Part shown: piece after piece, positions 39,126 to 47,600 of the stretch
How positions within the stretch are numbered: the stretch's first letter is position 1
Layout: each line of letters starts with the position of its first letter
Assembly: GCF_013404075.1 (NCBI RefSeq)
Contig: NZ_JACBJQ010000026.1
Span: forward strand, 25,616 to 89,615
Length of the DNA: 64,000 nt
Reading direction: 5' to 3'
From: Mycolicibacterium vinylchloridicum
GTDB taxonomy: Bacteria > Actinomycetota > Actinomycetes > Mycobacteriales > Mycobacteriaceae
Translations under genes and position numbers: made by a program
Notes under the pieces: model-generated
What the model was told of the DNA's origin: nothing
The model's database searches: none
What the model saw: only the letters and a program-made list of their open reading frames with translations

Positions 39126-40484
39126 GTGACCGACCAAAAAAAGAGTCCGCCGTCGGACAACACGCTGGCATTTCTCGACCAGATCACGTTCGAGTTGTTG
39201 CGCGCCACCGGACGTCGCCAACTCATGCAGGCCGTGTGGGTCTACGACCATCCCGTCGATCTGGCTGCGCTGCAACGTTTTCACGAGAACCTCGGCTACG
39301 GGTTCTTCGCGCGTCAGATCCAACAGTCTCCGCTTCCGTTCGGTCGTCCTCGATGGGTGCGGCGCGTCGGACCGCCAGCTGGTATCGACATGTGGCACGA
39401 GCCGTGGCCCCGGGCCGACTACCTGGCGTGGGCTGACGAGCATGCCGCGATGCCAATCGATCCGGAATTTGGCCCGAGCTGGCGGCTGGGCGTGGTGCCG
39501 CTCTCCGATGGTTCGACGGCGGTGAGCATGGTGATCTCGCACTGTGTGGCCGACGGCGGTGGCGGCATCCTGGCGGTCGTCGAAGCCGCCACCGGCACGA
39601 GGCGCGACCTCGGGCTGCCCAATCCGCCCGACACGCGTCTGGAAACACTCAAACGCGACATAGTCCAGAGCCTGAAGGATGCCCCCACCGCGGCGCGGAT
39701 CTTTCGATCGGCGATCGTCGAGCGGATCAAATCTCGATCTGCGGCTGGCGATCCGACGTCGATGCCCGACGTGGATGGCAGCGAAAGTCGTTGCGTTGCA
39801 ATCCCTTGCGTGGTGTTGTTCATCGAAACCCAGCAATGGGATGCGTGTGCGGAGAGGCTGGGTGGAAACAGCTATTCGCTCTTGGCGGGGTTTGTCGCGA
39901 AGCTGAGCCAAGGACTGGGTCGCTCCCGCGCCTCGGATGGCGCGGTCACACTCGTCATCGCATTCAATGACCGAAAGAGCCTCGACGACAGCCGCGCGAT
40001 CGCGATGTCCTTTGCGAATGCCGCCCTCGACCCCGCTGTTGTCGCCAAGGATCTGACTCCCGCGCGGGAGGTGATCAGACACGCTCGCCAAGCAGCGTCC
40101 GGCCCCAATCGGGCTCTTGACATGGCGCCGTTGATCCCGTGGCTGCCGAGAAACGCGGTCAAGGGCATCGTCAATTCGTTGTTTGCGTACTCCGAAGACG
40201 TTCCGGTGTCGTGCTCCAACATGGGAGAGTTGCCTCCGGCAGCGGGCCAGATCGACGGCACCGACGCTGAGTATCTGTTGATGAGGGGTGCAGATCAGAA
40301 CGTCACCGAGCGCGAGATGCAACGGTCGAATGGGCAACTCGTCATCGTGTCAGGCCGGCTCAACGGCAAGATCTCCATCTCGGTCGAGGCGTATCAGCCC
40401 GGGGCCGAGAATTCCAAGCAACGGCTGCGGGAGATCGCCGAGCAGACGCTGACCGAGTTCGGGCTCACCGGCGAGATCGTCTGA
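39126..40484 (+). CDS. condensation-superfamily acyltransferase-like protein 2
   Basis: A 452-residue paralogue of the preceding gene, 14 bp downstream. The HxxxDG motif is HCVADG in VISHCVADGGGGIL near residue 140. The C-lobe contains DVPVSCSNMGELPPAAGQIDGT. It shares the N-terminal pattern with TLAFLDQITFELLRATGR and SPLPFGRPRWV. The tandem duplication suggests that two related acyl transfers, or a heterodimer, are needed. The order PKS, PapA, two such proteins also resembles what I recall from the M. smegmatis lipooligosaccharide locus (MSMEG_4727-4730). The start is GTG 39126. It ends 6 bp from the convergent GAP-family gene, with no room for a terminator. Confidence 0.8.
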   Translation: MTDQKKSPPSDNTLAFLDQITFELLRATGRRQLMQAVWVYDHPVDLAALQRFHENLGYGFFARQIQQSPLPFGRPRWVRRVGPPAGIDMWHEPWPRADYLAWADEHAAMPIDPEFGPSWRLGVVPLSDGSTAVSMVISHCVADGGGGILAVVEAATGTRRDLGLPNPPDTRLETLKRDIVQSLKDAPTAARIFRSAIVERIKSRSAAGDPTSMPDVDGSESRCVAIPCVVLFIETQQWDACAERLGGNSYSLLAGFVAKLSQGLGRSRASDGAVTLVIAFNDRKSLDDSRAIAMSFANAALDPAVVAKDLTPAREVIRHARQAASGPNRALDMAPLIPWLPRNAVKGIVNSLFAYSEDVPVSCSNMGELPPAAGQIDGTDAEYLLMRGADQNVTEREMQRSNGQLVIVSGRLNGKISISVEAYQPGAENSKQRLREIAEQTLTEFGLTGEIV

Positions 40485-40490
40485 CCGGGC

Positions 40491-41237
40491 TCACAGGCCG
40501 TGCAGGCCGACCCCGATCAGGATGATGCCCACGATCGCCACGAACGCGCCGGCGTGCTTGCGGGTGCGGGTGCGGATCCATTCGTTGAAGCGCTGCACCC
40601 AGATTCGTGTCTTACCGGGTGCCACCATGAAGCTCAGCAGCGGGATGACCGCGGCCCAACTTGCCAGCAGCAGGAACGTCACCAGCGCCGTGGCCTGCTC
40701 GATCGGCGGGGTCTTGGACGCGATGATCAGTGCCAGCAGGGCCATGTAGTCGACGCTCGGCATCGCCAGTGCGGCCCCGATGGAGCCCGAGAACCAGGAC
40801 GACTCGCCCTTGGCGAACCCACGGACCTTGGTGGACAGCCGCGCGAACCGGCCCGGCGGCGGGGGATCGGCCACCACGACCGCGCTCTCACCGGTGCCGC
40901 GGGGGTGGACCTCGACCATCTCTTTGCGGGCGAACTGGCGCAACGGAATGTTCGACGCCAGCAGCGCCCCCAGCAGGACGGCGACGACACCGATGCCGAT
41001 CTGAATGAGCGCCGGGTTGAAGTTGGCCTTGCCCAGGAAGGTGTGGTGGAAAACGAACAGCACCGCGAAGCCGACGCTGAGGCTCATCGCCAGGCCCGTG
41101 CAGAGGAAGACCAGCAGGTGCCGCGCCGGACGCGGCCGGGTCAGCAGGAGGGCGATCAATCCGATGCGTGCGGGCTCGATACTCACCGCGAGGCCGAGTA
41201 GCACCACGGTTGTCCACACGAGGCGAAATTCTACCAA
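40491..41237 (-). CDS. GAP-family lipid export membrane protein
   Basis: A 248-residue membrane protein of the GAP family, which includes Gap (glycopeptidolipid addressing protein) and the sulfolipid protein Sap. About six hydrophobic segments are visible: VWTTVVLLGLAVSIEPARIGLIA, HLLVFLCTGLAMSLSVGFAVLF, LIQIGIGVVAVLLGALLAS, SIGAALAMPSVDYMALLALII, ATALVTFLLLASWAAVIPLL and AGAFVAIVGIILIGVGLHG. A basic cytoplasmic loop lies between the third and fourth. Such proteins help move glycolipids across the membrane with MmpL transporters. It is the last gene of a minus-strand operon, 27 bp after the glycosyltransferase. That places lipid export next to sugar addition. Confidence 0.88.
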   Translation of the reverse strand: MVEFRLVWTTVVLLGLAVSIEPARIGLIALLLTRPRPARHLLVFLCTGLAMSLSVGFAVLFVFHHTFLGKANFNPALIQIGIGVVAVLLGALLASNIPLRQFARKEMVEVHPRGTGESAVVVADPPPPGRFARLSTKVRGFAKGESSWFSGSIGAALAMPSVDYMALLALIIASKTPPIEQATALVTFLLLASWAAVIPLLSFMVAPGKTRIWVQRFNEWIRTRTRKHAGAFVAIVGIILIGVGLHGL

Positions 41238-41264
41238 GCCGGGCTGCCGCGGGCAGCGTTGGCG

Positions 41265-42545
41265 TCACCCGTGGCGGCGGTTGCGGGCGGTCTGTTCGAG
41301 AAGGTCCGCTGCCGTCGCGACACTGGTCGCCGCCGGACTGATTCGCCCGGCGAGCAAACGGGAGCGTTCGGCTGTTTGCGGAGACAGCACGGCGCGTAGA
41401 TCTTCGAGCAGCGAATACCGCGTGGAAGCTGAGAAGCGCCGTGACGTGCCGATCCCCAGCCGTTCTATTTGTTTGCCCCAGAGCGGCTGCTCGGCCGCGA
41501 CCCACAACACCAGGGTGGGGACTCCGGCGCGGATGCCGGCCGCGGTCGTCCCGGCCCCGCCGTGATGCACCACGGCCCGACAGGCCGGAAAGACGGCGGC
41601 GTGGTTGACCGAGGCGACGACTTTCACATGCTCAGCGGTCGCGGTGTCGTCGAAGTCCGAGAACCCGGCACAGATCAGCGCACGCTCGCCGAGCTCACCG
41701 CAGACGTCGCTGATCATCCGGACCGCTTCGGCGGGGGAGTCGATCGGCATGCTGCCGAAGCCGAAGTAGATCGGCGGCGGTCCCGCGGCGATCCAGGACT
41801 GGACTTCGCCGTCGACCGCGGTGGGCAGCTGCAGCGTCATGGACCCGATGAGTGGCCGCCGGTTGCCCCATTCGTCGGCCAACCCGGGAAAGAAGACCTT
41901 GTCGTAGGCCTGAAGCTCCAACGTCCCGGCGGCCACGATGCGGGCGACCGGCCGGGTGCTCGCCGGCGGTAGGCCCAGGGCGCGACGCTGCTCGGTCTCC
42001 GCAGGCTTCAGCAGCCGCCAGTGCAGCCATTCGCCCATCGAATACGCCGCGTTGACCAGGGGCGAGGGCAGCCGCACCGGCAGGACCTGGGTGTTGGCCC
42101 GCACCGGGAAGTAGTGCACCTCGGCCAGCGGCAGGCCTCGATATTCGGCGACATTGGCGGCGATCTCCTGGTAAGCGGTGCCGGTCACGATCAGGTCGGC
42201 GCCGTCGGCCAAACCCAGCAGCGCCTCACTCATGTCGGTCCAGCCCCGGGTGGCCGCCGCCCTGGCCTTGCGCAACGCCGTCAACGGGTTGCCAAGGCGC
42301 ACCCAATCCGCCGGGGCGGCCGCGGTGAGAGCGTCCGGTCGTTCGAAGACGTCGCCCTGCAATTGCTGCTGCGAATCGGGCCCGTAGGGGATCGTGGTCC
42401 GCAGGCCCGCGGATTCGACGAATCCGACGAGGTTGGGCGGTACGGCCATGTGAACGTCGTGCCCGCGCCGTTGGAGTTCCAGACCTACTGCCGCACAGGG
42501 TTCGACGTCACCGCGCGTCCCGTGGATGCTCACCGCGAATTTCAT
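41265..42545 (-). CDS. GT1-family glycosyltransferase (Rv1524/Rv1526c-like)
   Basis: A 426-residue UGT-like (GT-B fold) glycosyltransferase. The N-terminus MKFAVSIHGTRGDVEPCAAVG and the donor-site segment VVHHGGAGTTAAGIRAGVPTLVL with AEQPLWGKQIE are typical of the mycobacterial GTs in glycopeptidolipid and lipooligosaccharide loci. It probably transfers a nucleotide-activated hexose or deoxyhexose to a lipid or glycolipid hydroxyl on the cytoplasmic side. It lies 9 bp after the 7-TM gene and 27 bp before the GAP-family gene on the same strand. In M. tuberculosis relatives (Rv1524, Rv1526c) occupy the same lipL-ileS interval. Sugar and acceptor cannot be predicted. Confidence 0.9.
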   Translation of the reverse strand: MKFAVSIHGTRGDVEPCAAVGLELQRRGHDVHMAVPPNLVGFVESAGLRTTIPYGPDSQQQLQGDVFERPDALTAAAPADWVRLGNPLTALRKARAAATRGWTDMSEALLGLADGADLIVTGTAYQEIAANVAEYRGLPLAEVHYFPVRANTQVLPVRLPSPLVNAAYSMGEWLHWRLLKPAETEQRRALGLPPASTRPVARIVAAGTLELQAYDKVFFPGLADEWGNRRPLIGSMTLQLPTAVDGEVQSWIAAGPPPIYFGFGSMPIDSPAEAVRMISDVCGELGERALICAGFSDFDDTATAEHVKVVASVNHAAVFPACRAVVHHGGAGTTAAGIRAGVPTLVLWVAAEQPLWGKQIERLGIGTSRRFSASTRYSLLEDLRAVLSPQTAERSRLLAGRISPAATSVATAADLLEQTARNRRHG

Positions 42546-42554
42546 CGATCCCCA

Positions 42555-43295
42555 TTATCGGGACCCGCCCGTACGGGTGAACCACTTGGTCTTGATCCGC
42601 CACGAATGCGCCGATGTCAGGGCGAAGCCCGCACCGCAGAAGCAGGCGAAGAACCAGACCAGCTTGCCGCCCTCCAGTTCTGCCAGGGGCGGTACGTAGG
42701 CGGTGATGATGCGGATCGTGCAGGCGATGATGCCGCTGGCCGAGGCCATCAGATAGATGTTCGCGATGCGCCGCGACCGCGGGTCCTGACGAAGCACGAG
42801 CAGCGCCCGCGAACCGTAGCCGAGCAGGTAGATCAGGGTCCCGCAGAGCAGCAGCCAGTAGGCGGACAGCCAGAAATCGCATGCGACGGTGAAGAAGTCG
42901 GAGCGGTAGACCTTGGCGCCGTTACCCATTGAGAATGCGGCCAGCAGGAGCGGTATGCACAATGTCGCGGGGCGCTCGACATACTGCTTGAAGGCGGTCT
43001 GCATGGCGTTGTCGTCCTGCAGCCGGCCCAGCGCGTTGTAGACGATCGCGGAGGCGGCTACGACATATAAGTCGTGACCGATGTAGTCCTCGAGATTCCA
43101 TATCCCGGTCAGTGAGTGCAGCCACTGACCGATGGTTTCGGAGGCCAGCGGTGACATCAGCAGCACGGCGCCGGCCTGCAGGGCGATGTTGAGGGTGGCG
43201 GCGACTTCCCACCGGCAGCCCCACGTCACCCGCCGAATCCACAGGCTCCACGCCATGCACACCAGCGTGACCGTGATTACTACACCCAGACCCAT
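42555..43295 (-). CDS. 7-TM membrane protein, candidate sensor or transporter
   Basis: A 246-residue protein with seven hydrophobic segments, evenly spaced: VVITVTLVCMAWSLWI, ATLNIALQAGAVLLMSPLA, LYVVAASAIVYNALG, ATLCIPLLLAAFSMG, FWLSAYWLLLCGTLIYLLGY, NIYLMASASGIIACTIRI and LVWFFACFCGAGFALTSA. There is no ATPase or transporter signature. It resembles the N-terminal membrane half of the actinobacterial MAB_1171c-type putative transporters, which are often encoded next to an XRE-like HTH protein, as here (40 bp upstream). The C-terminal soluble domain of those proteins is missing. It is followed by the glycosyltransferase after 9 bp. A signal-sensing partner for the HTH protein is an inference from context only. 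Confidence 0.75.
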   Translation of the reverse strand: MGLGVVITVTLVCMAWSLWIRRVTWGCRWEVAATLNIALQAGAVLLMSPLASETIGQWLHSLTGIWNLEDYIGHDLYVVAASAIVYNALGRLQDDNAMQTAFKQYVERPATLCIPLLLAAFSMGNGAKVYRSDFFTVACDFWLSAYWLLLCGTLIYLLGYGSRALLVLRQDPRSRRIANIYLMASASGIIACTIRIITAYVPPLAELEGGKLVWFFACFCGAGFALTSAHSWRIKTKWFTRTGGSR

Positions 43296-43335
43296 GCCGT
43301 TGTCGCCTTACGCCCCCGAATTACTTCAGCAAATA

Positions 43336-43692
43336 CTACAGCGGCGGAGCGTCGAGTCGGGGTTTCATTTCTGAGAGTTTTACCGGAATGTGCGTCGCAG
43401 TTATGGTATTAATTGTCGCCACCGTAAATGGCGAAGAATCCACATATTGCTGGAGCTCTTCGCGGCTCATGAGCCCGAACCGGACCTGCAGGTCGGGATA
43501 GCTCAGGCCGAAGCGCGTCGACACCAACCGCAGCTCCTCGGCATTGGGGTAGTCCCGCTCCTTGACCCGCCGATAATACGTGCTGCTAGACGTGCCGAGC
43601 GCATCGTAGATGTCCTTCGCTTCGATGTCTCCGTCGAGGAGGTAATCGAGCAGGGTCTTGAGCTGACGTCCATTTTCATCAGTCCTGGGCAC
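43336..43692 (-). CDS. HTH transcriptional regulator (XRE/immunity-repressor-like)
   Basis: A 118-residue regulator with an N-terminal HTH around residues 20-60 (GDIEAKDIYDALGTSSSTYYRRVKERDYPNAEELRLVSTRFGLSYPDL), resembling small repressors often labelled immunity-repressor-like in mycobacteria. The C-terminal third is a short extension with no recognised domain. Base composition is visibly more AT-rich than in the neighbouring housekeeping genes. It heads the minus-strand operon HTH, 7-TM, glycosyltransferase, GAP. GTG 43692 is supported by a TATTCT -10 box 6 nt upstream, so it is probably leaderless. Likely target: its own operon and possibly the divergent gene at 43830. Confidence 0.8.
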   Translation of the reverse strand: MPRTDENGRQLKTLLDYLLDGDIEAKDIYDALGTSSSTYYRRVKERDYPNAEELRLVSTRFGLSYPDLQVRFGLMSREELQQYVDSSPFTVATINTITATHIPVKLSEMKPRLDAPPL

Positions 43693-43698
43693 GGGATC

Positions 43699-43704
43699 AG
43701 AATA
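43699..43704 (-). promoter_or_regulatory. -10 box TATTCT of the HTH/7-TM/GT/GAP operon
   Basis: On the minus strand TATTCT ends 6 nt before GTG 43692. It is a good TANNNT box and implies a leaderless start. Confidence 0.5.
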
Positions 43705-43783
43705 ACCCGGAACTCCCGGTAATGGGTACCGGCGACTGCATTCAGGAAATTGTTGAATTTATTGACATAGTCGTCACGATTGT

Positions 43784-43807
43784 GGGATTGCTCTCCCATT
43801 TATGGGA
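43784..43807. repeat. TGGGA/TCCCA repeats between divergent genes
   Basis: The segment around 43784-43807 holds TGGGA, its inverse TCCCA, and a second TGGGA. It lies just upstream of the TACGGT -10 box of the + gene and 80-100 bp before the HTH gene on -. It could be an operator for the HTH protein, but copies are short. Confidence 0.25.
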
Positions 43808-43816
43808 CACGACCGC

Positions 43817-43822
43817 TACGGT
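43817..43822 (+). promoter_or_regulatory. -10 box TACGGT, leaderless start at 43830
   Basis: TACGGT (TANNNT) ends 7 nt before ATG 43830 and supports that start over the upstream ATG at 43722. Confidence 0.45.
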
Positions 43823-43829
43823 GGGGGGC

Positions 43830-44414
43830 ATGGTTGCTCCTGTGACCTACCCGTCTAGCAATGTGCGGGTAGTTGACGATGAGATTCCCGGCCGGCCTCG
43901 ACCAGAAGATCTGGTCCGTATGTCGGCGCCGCTGTCCCACGAACTGACTGCTGAACTCGACGGTGCTGTCGAGTACGCCGGGGTCGGTATCGAGGAAGTC
44001 CTCTTGGCCGCATTGGGCCGGGCGATCGCTCGGACGATCGGTGTGGGCTTCGTGACGGTCAGCGGTCTGACCACGGTGCAGCCGATCCGGCTGTGCTGTG
44101 CCGAAGAACGAGGCATGCCCGCCAACGCGTTGTTGGCCGAGGTTCGCGAGGCGCTGACGCCGGCCAGGCAGCTCAGCAATTCGCCGGCCGACGTGGTCTT
44201 CTCGTTCCTCGGTCTGCCGCCCGATCCGTCGCTCGGACCGCTGCAGCTCACCGACGGCCCGGCCCTCGGTGTGCTGGCCTACCGGGCCAAGGGCCAGCTG
44301 GAGATGGACTGGTGGTTCGACGGCCGGCGGCTCGATCGCTCCACGGTCGAAGAACTGACGACCCAGTTCGGGCTCGGTCTGATCGGTCTGACGTCCGAGG
44401 CCGTCCCGGCCTGA
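43830..44414 (+). CDS. orphan condensation-domain C-lobe-like protein
   Basis: A 194-residue protein that reads like the C-terminal lobe of an NRPS condensation domain: GVGIEEVLLAALGRAIARTIG, FVTVSGLTTVQPIRLCC, LLAEVREALTPAR, DVVFSFLGLPP, then QLEMDWWFDGRRLDRSTVEELTTQFGLGL. The N-lobe with the HHxxxDG catalytic motif is absent, so it should not be catalytic alone. It could complement the acyltransferase-like proteins of the lipid locus, be a degenerate remnant, or have been recruited as a binding protein. ATG 43830 is chosen because TACGGT lies 7 nt upstream. The isoleucine T-box of ileS begins ~15 nt after its stop. Confidence 0.7.
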   Translation: MVAPVTYPSSNVRVVDDEIPGRPRPEDLVRMSAPLSHELTAELDGAVEYAGVGIEEVLLAALGRAIARTIGVGFVTVSGLTTVQPIRLCCAEERGMPANALLAEVREALTPARQLSNSPADVVFSFLGLPPDPSLGPLQLTDGPALGVLAYRAKGQLEMDWWFDGRRLDRSTVEELTTQFGLGLIGLTSEAVPA

Positions 44415-44417
44415 GGC

Positions 44418-44423
44418 TAGAAT
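44418..44423 (+). promoter_or_regulatory. -10 box TAGAAT of the ileS leader
   Basis: TAGAAT begins 3 nt after the preceding stop codon and would start the T-box leader near 44430. Confidence 0.45.
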
Positions 44424-44429
44424 CCTCCC

Positions 44430-44634
44430 ATCGGCACCGATCCGGACATCACCGGGGAGCCTTCGGAAGAACAGCCCCAGCCGGGGCCCAGTAGAACCGA
44501 ACGGGCAGGCCCGTCACAGCCTGTGAAGAGCGACGCACGTCTTCGTGCGTAAGCGGGGTGGTACCGCGGCGCTCGCGCACCGGCGCGTCGTCGTCCCCGT
44601 GTCCAGGAAGCTGGCACAGGAGACGAGTGCGCAC
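44430..44634 (+). ncRNA. isoleucine T-box leader (translational, ultrashort stem I)
   Basis: About 205 nt upstream of ileS has T-box hallmarks. A minimal stem CCGG-ACATCA-CCGG (44442-44454) displays the Ile specifier codon ATC at 44448-44450. A conserved AGTAGAACCGAACGG segment follows (44490s). A stem III hairpin ACGCACG-TCTT-CGTGCGT lies at 44533-44550. The T-box GGGGTGGTACCGCGG (44555-44569) pairs with the tRNA acceptor end. No terminator with T residues follows; an AGGAGA near 44617 probably lies in the sequestrator. This points to control of translation, as known for actinobacterial ileS. Uncharged tRNA-Ile should open the ribosome site. Confidence 0.85.
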
Positions 44635-47600
44635 GTGACCGAGAATGGCTATCCGAAGACCGCGGGTGGCTCACCCAATTTTCCCGCCCTCGAACGCGAG
44701 GTGCTGGACTATTGGGCGGCCGACGACACCTTCCGCGCCAGCATCGCGCGCCGCGATGACGCCGACGAGTACGTCTTCTACGACGGCCCGCCGTTCGCCA
44801 ACGGCCTGCCGCACTATGGACACCTGCTGACCGGGTACGTCAAAGACATCGTGCCGCGCTATCGCACGATGCGCGGGTTCAAGGTGGAGCGCCGGTTCGG
44901 CTGGGACACCCACGGTCTGCCCGCCGAGCTCGAGGTGCAGCGCCAGCTGAGTATCACCGACAAGGCCCAGATCGAAGAGATGGGCATCGGGGCCTTCAAC
45001 GATGCGTGCCGCGCGTCGGTGCTGAAGTACACCGGCGAATGGCGTGAATATGTGACCCGCCAGGCTCGCTGGGTCGACTTCGACAACGACTACAAGACGC
45101 TCGACCTGCCGTTCATGGAGTCGGTCATCTGGGCGTTCAAACAGTTGTGGGACAAAGGCCTTGCCTATCAAGGCGTCCGGGTGCTGCCGTACTGCTGGAA
45201 CGACGAGACCCCACTGTCCAGTCACGAGCTGCGCATGGACGACGACGTGTATCAGAGCCGCCAGGACCCGGCCATCACGGTCGGGTTCCGGGTCGATGAG
45301 CCGGGATCCGAGCTGGACGGTGCGTATCTGCTGATCTGGACGACGACACCGTGGACGCTGCCGTCGAATCAGGCGGTGGCGGTCAACCCCGAGGTCACCT
45401 ATGTGGTGGTGCGGGTCGATGACCGCCGTCTTGTGCTGGCACAGGCTCGCCTGGCTGCCTACGCGCGCGAGCTGGGGGAGGACCCCGAGGTTCTGGCCAC
45501 GATGTCCGGTGAGCAGCTGCTCGGCGTGCACTACTTGCCGCCGTTCCCGTATTTCATGGACTCTGCCAATGCTTTTCAGGTGTTGCGCGGCGACTTCGTC
45601 ACCACCGAGGACGGCACCGGCGTTGTGCACATGGCGCCGGCATACGGTGAGGACGACAAGGCCACCACCGACACCGTCGGCATCATTCCGGTCACTCCGG
45701 TGGACTCCAAGGGCCGTTTCGACCTGACCGTGCCGGACTATCAGGGCCAGCATGTGTTCGACGCCAATCCACAGATCATCCGCGATCTGAAGAACGGAAC
45801 CGGGCCTGCGGCGGCCAACACCCCGGTGCTGATCCGCCACGAAACCTACGAGCACTCCTACCCGCACTGCTGGCGGTGCCGCAATCCGCTGATCTACCGG
45901 GCGGTGTCGTCGTGGTTCGTCAAGGTCACCGAATTCCGCGACCGGATGGTCGAACTCAACCAGCAGATCACCTGGTATCCCGAGCACGTCAAGGACGGCC
46001 AGTTCGGCAAGTGGCTCTCGGGCGCCAGGGACTGGTCGATCTCGCGAAACCGCTACTGGGGCACGCCCATTCCGGTGTGGGTCTCCGACGATCCGGCCTA
46101 TCCGCGGATCGACGTCTACGGCAGCCTCGACGAGCTCGAACGTGACTTCGGCGTGCGCCCGGACAACCTGCACCGCCCCTACATCGACGAGCTGACCCGG
46201 CCCAATCCCGATGATCCGTCCGGCAATTCGACGATGCGCCGCATCGAGGACGTCTTCGACGTGTGGTTCGACTCCGGGTCCATGCCATACGCCCAGGTGC
46301 ACTACCCGTTCGAGAACGAGGACTGGTTCCTGGGCGGTCGCGCGGGAGAGGTGGAAGCCCACTTCCCCGGCGACTTCATCGTCGAATACATCGGCCAGAC
46401 CCGCGGGTGGTTCTACACGCTGCACGTGCTGTCCAGTGCGTTGTTCGACAGGCCGGCATTCAAAACGTGTGTGTCACACGGGATCGTGCTCGGCAACGAC
46501 GGTGCCAAGATGAGCAAGTCGCTGCGCAACTATCCGGATGTCAACGAGGTGTTCGATCGTGACGGCTCGGATGCCATGCGGTGGTTCCTGATGGCCTCGC
46601 CGATCCTGCGTGGCGGCAACCTGGTGGTCACCGAGCAGGGTATCCGCGAAGGCGTTCGCCAGGTGCTGCTGCCGCTGTGGAACGCCTACAGCTTCCTGGC
46701 CCTCTACGCGCCGAAAGTCGGCACCTGGCGTACGGATTCGACGCATGTGCTGGATCGTTACATCCTGGCCAAGCTCGCCGAGTTACGGGACGGGCTGACC
46801 GAGGCGATGGACGTGTGCGATATCTCGGGCGCCTGCGAGCAGCTGCGCCAGTTCACCGAGGCGCTGACGAACTGGTATGTGCGCCGGTCGCGTTCGCGGT
46901 TCTGGGAAGAGGACCGCGATGCCATCGACACCCTGCACACCGTGCTAGAGGTGACCACCCGGCTGGCGGCTCCGCTGCTGCCGATGGCCACTGAGGTGAT
47001 CTGGCGCGGTTTGACCGGCGAGCGTTCGGTACATCTGACCGACTGGCCCGAAGCGGGTGTCGTCCCTGCAAATCCGGCGCTGGTGGCGGCCATGGACCAG
47101 GTGCGCGACGTGTGTTCCACGGCGTCCTCACTGCGCAAGGCCAACAAACTTCGGGTGCGCCTGCCCTTGCCGAAACTCACTGTGGCGGTAGATGACCCGT
47201 CAGCCCTGGCGCCTTTCAGCGATCTGATCGCCGACGAATTGAATGTCAAGGCCGTCGAGCTCACCGACGACGTCCCCGCCTACGGCCGCTTCGAACTCGC
47301 GGTCAACGCCCGAGCTGCGGGACCGCGCATCGGCAAGGACGTGCAGGCCGCGATCAAGGCTGTCAAGGCCGGTGACTATGCGCTGAACGCCGACGGCACG
47401 CTCACCGCGGGACCCGCGGTCCTCCTCCCCGAGGAGTTCACGTCCAAACTGGTTGCCGCCGATCCGCAGTGGACGGCCGCGCTGCCCGACGGTGCCGGCC
47501 TGGTCGTGTTGGACGGCAACCTCACCCCGGAACTGGAAGCCGAGGGCTGGGCCAAGGACCGCATCCGCGAGCTGCAGGATCTGCGCAAGTCGAGTGGACT

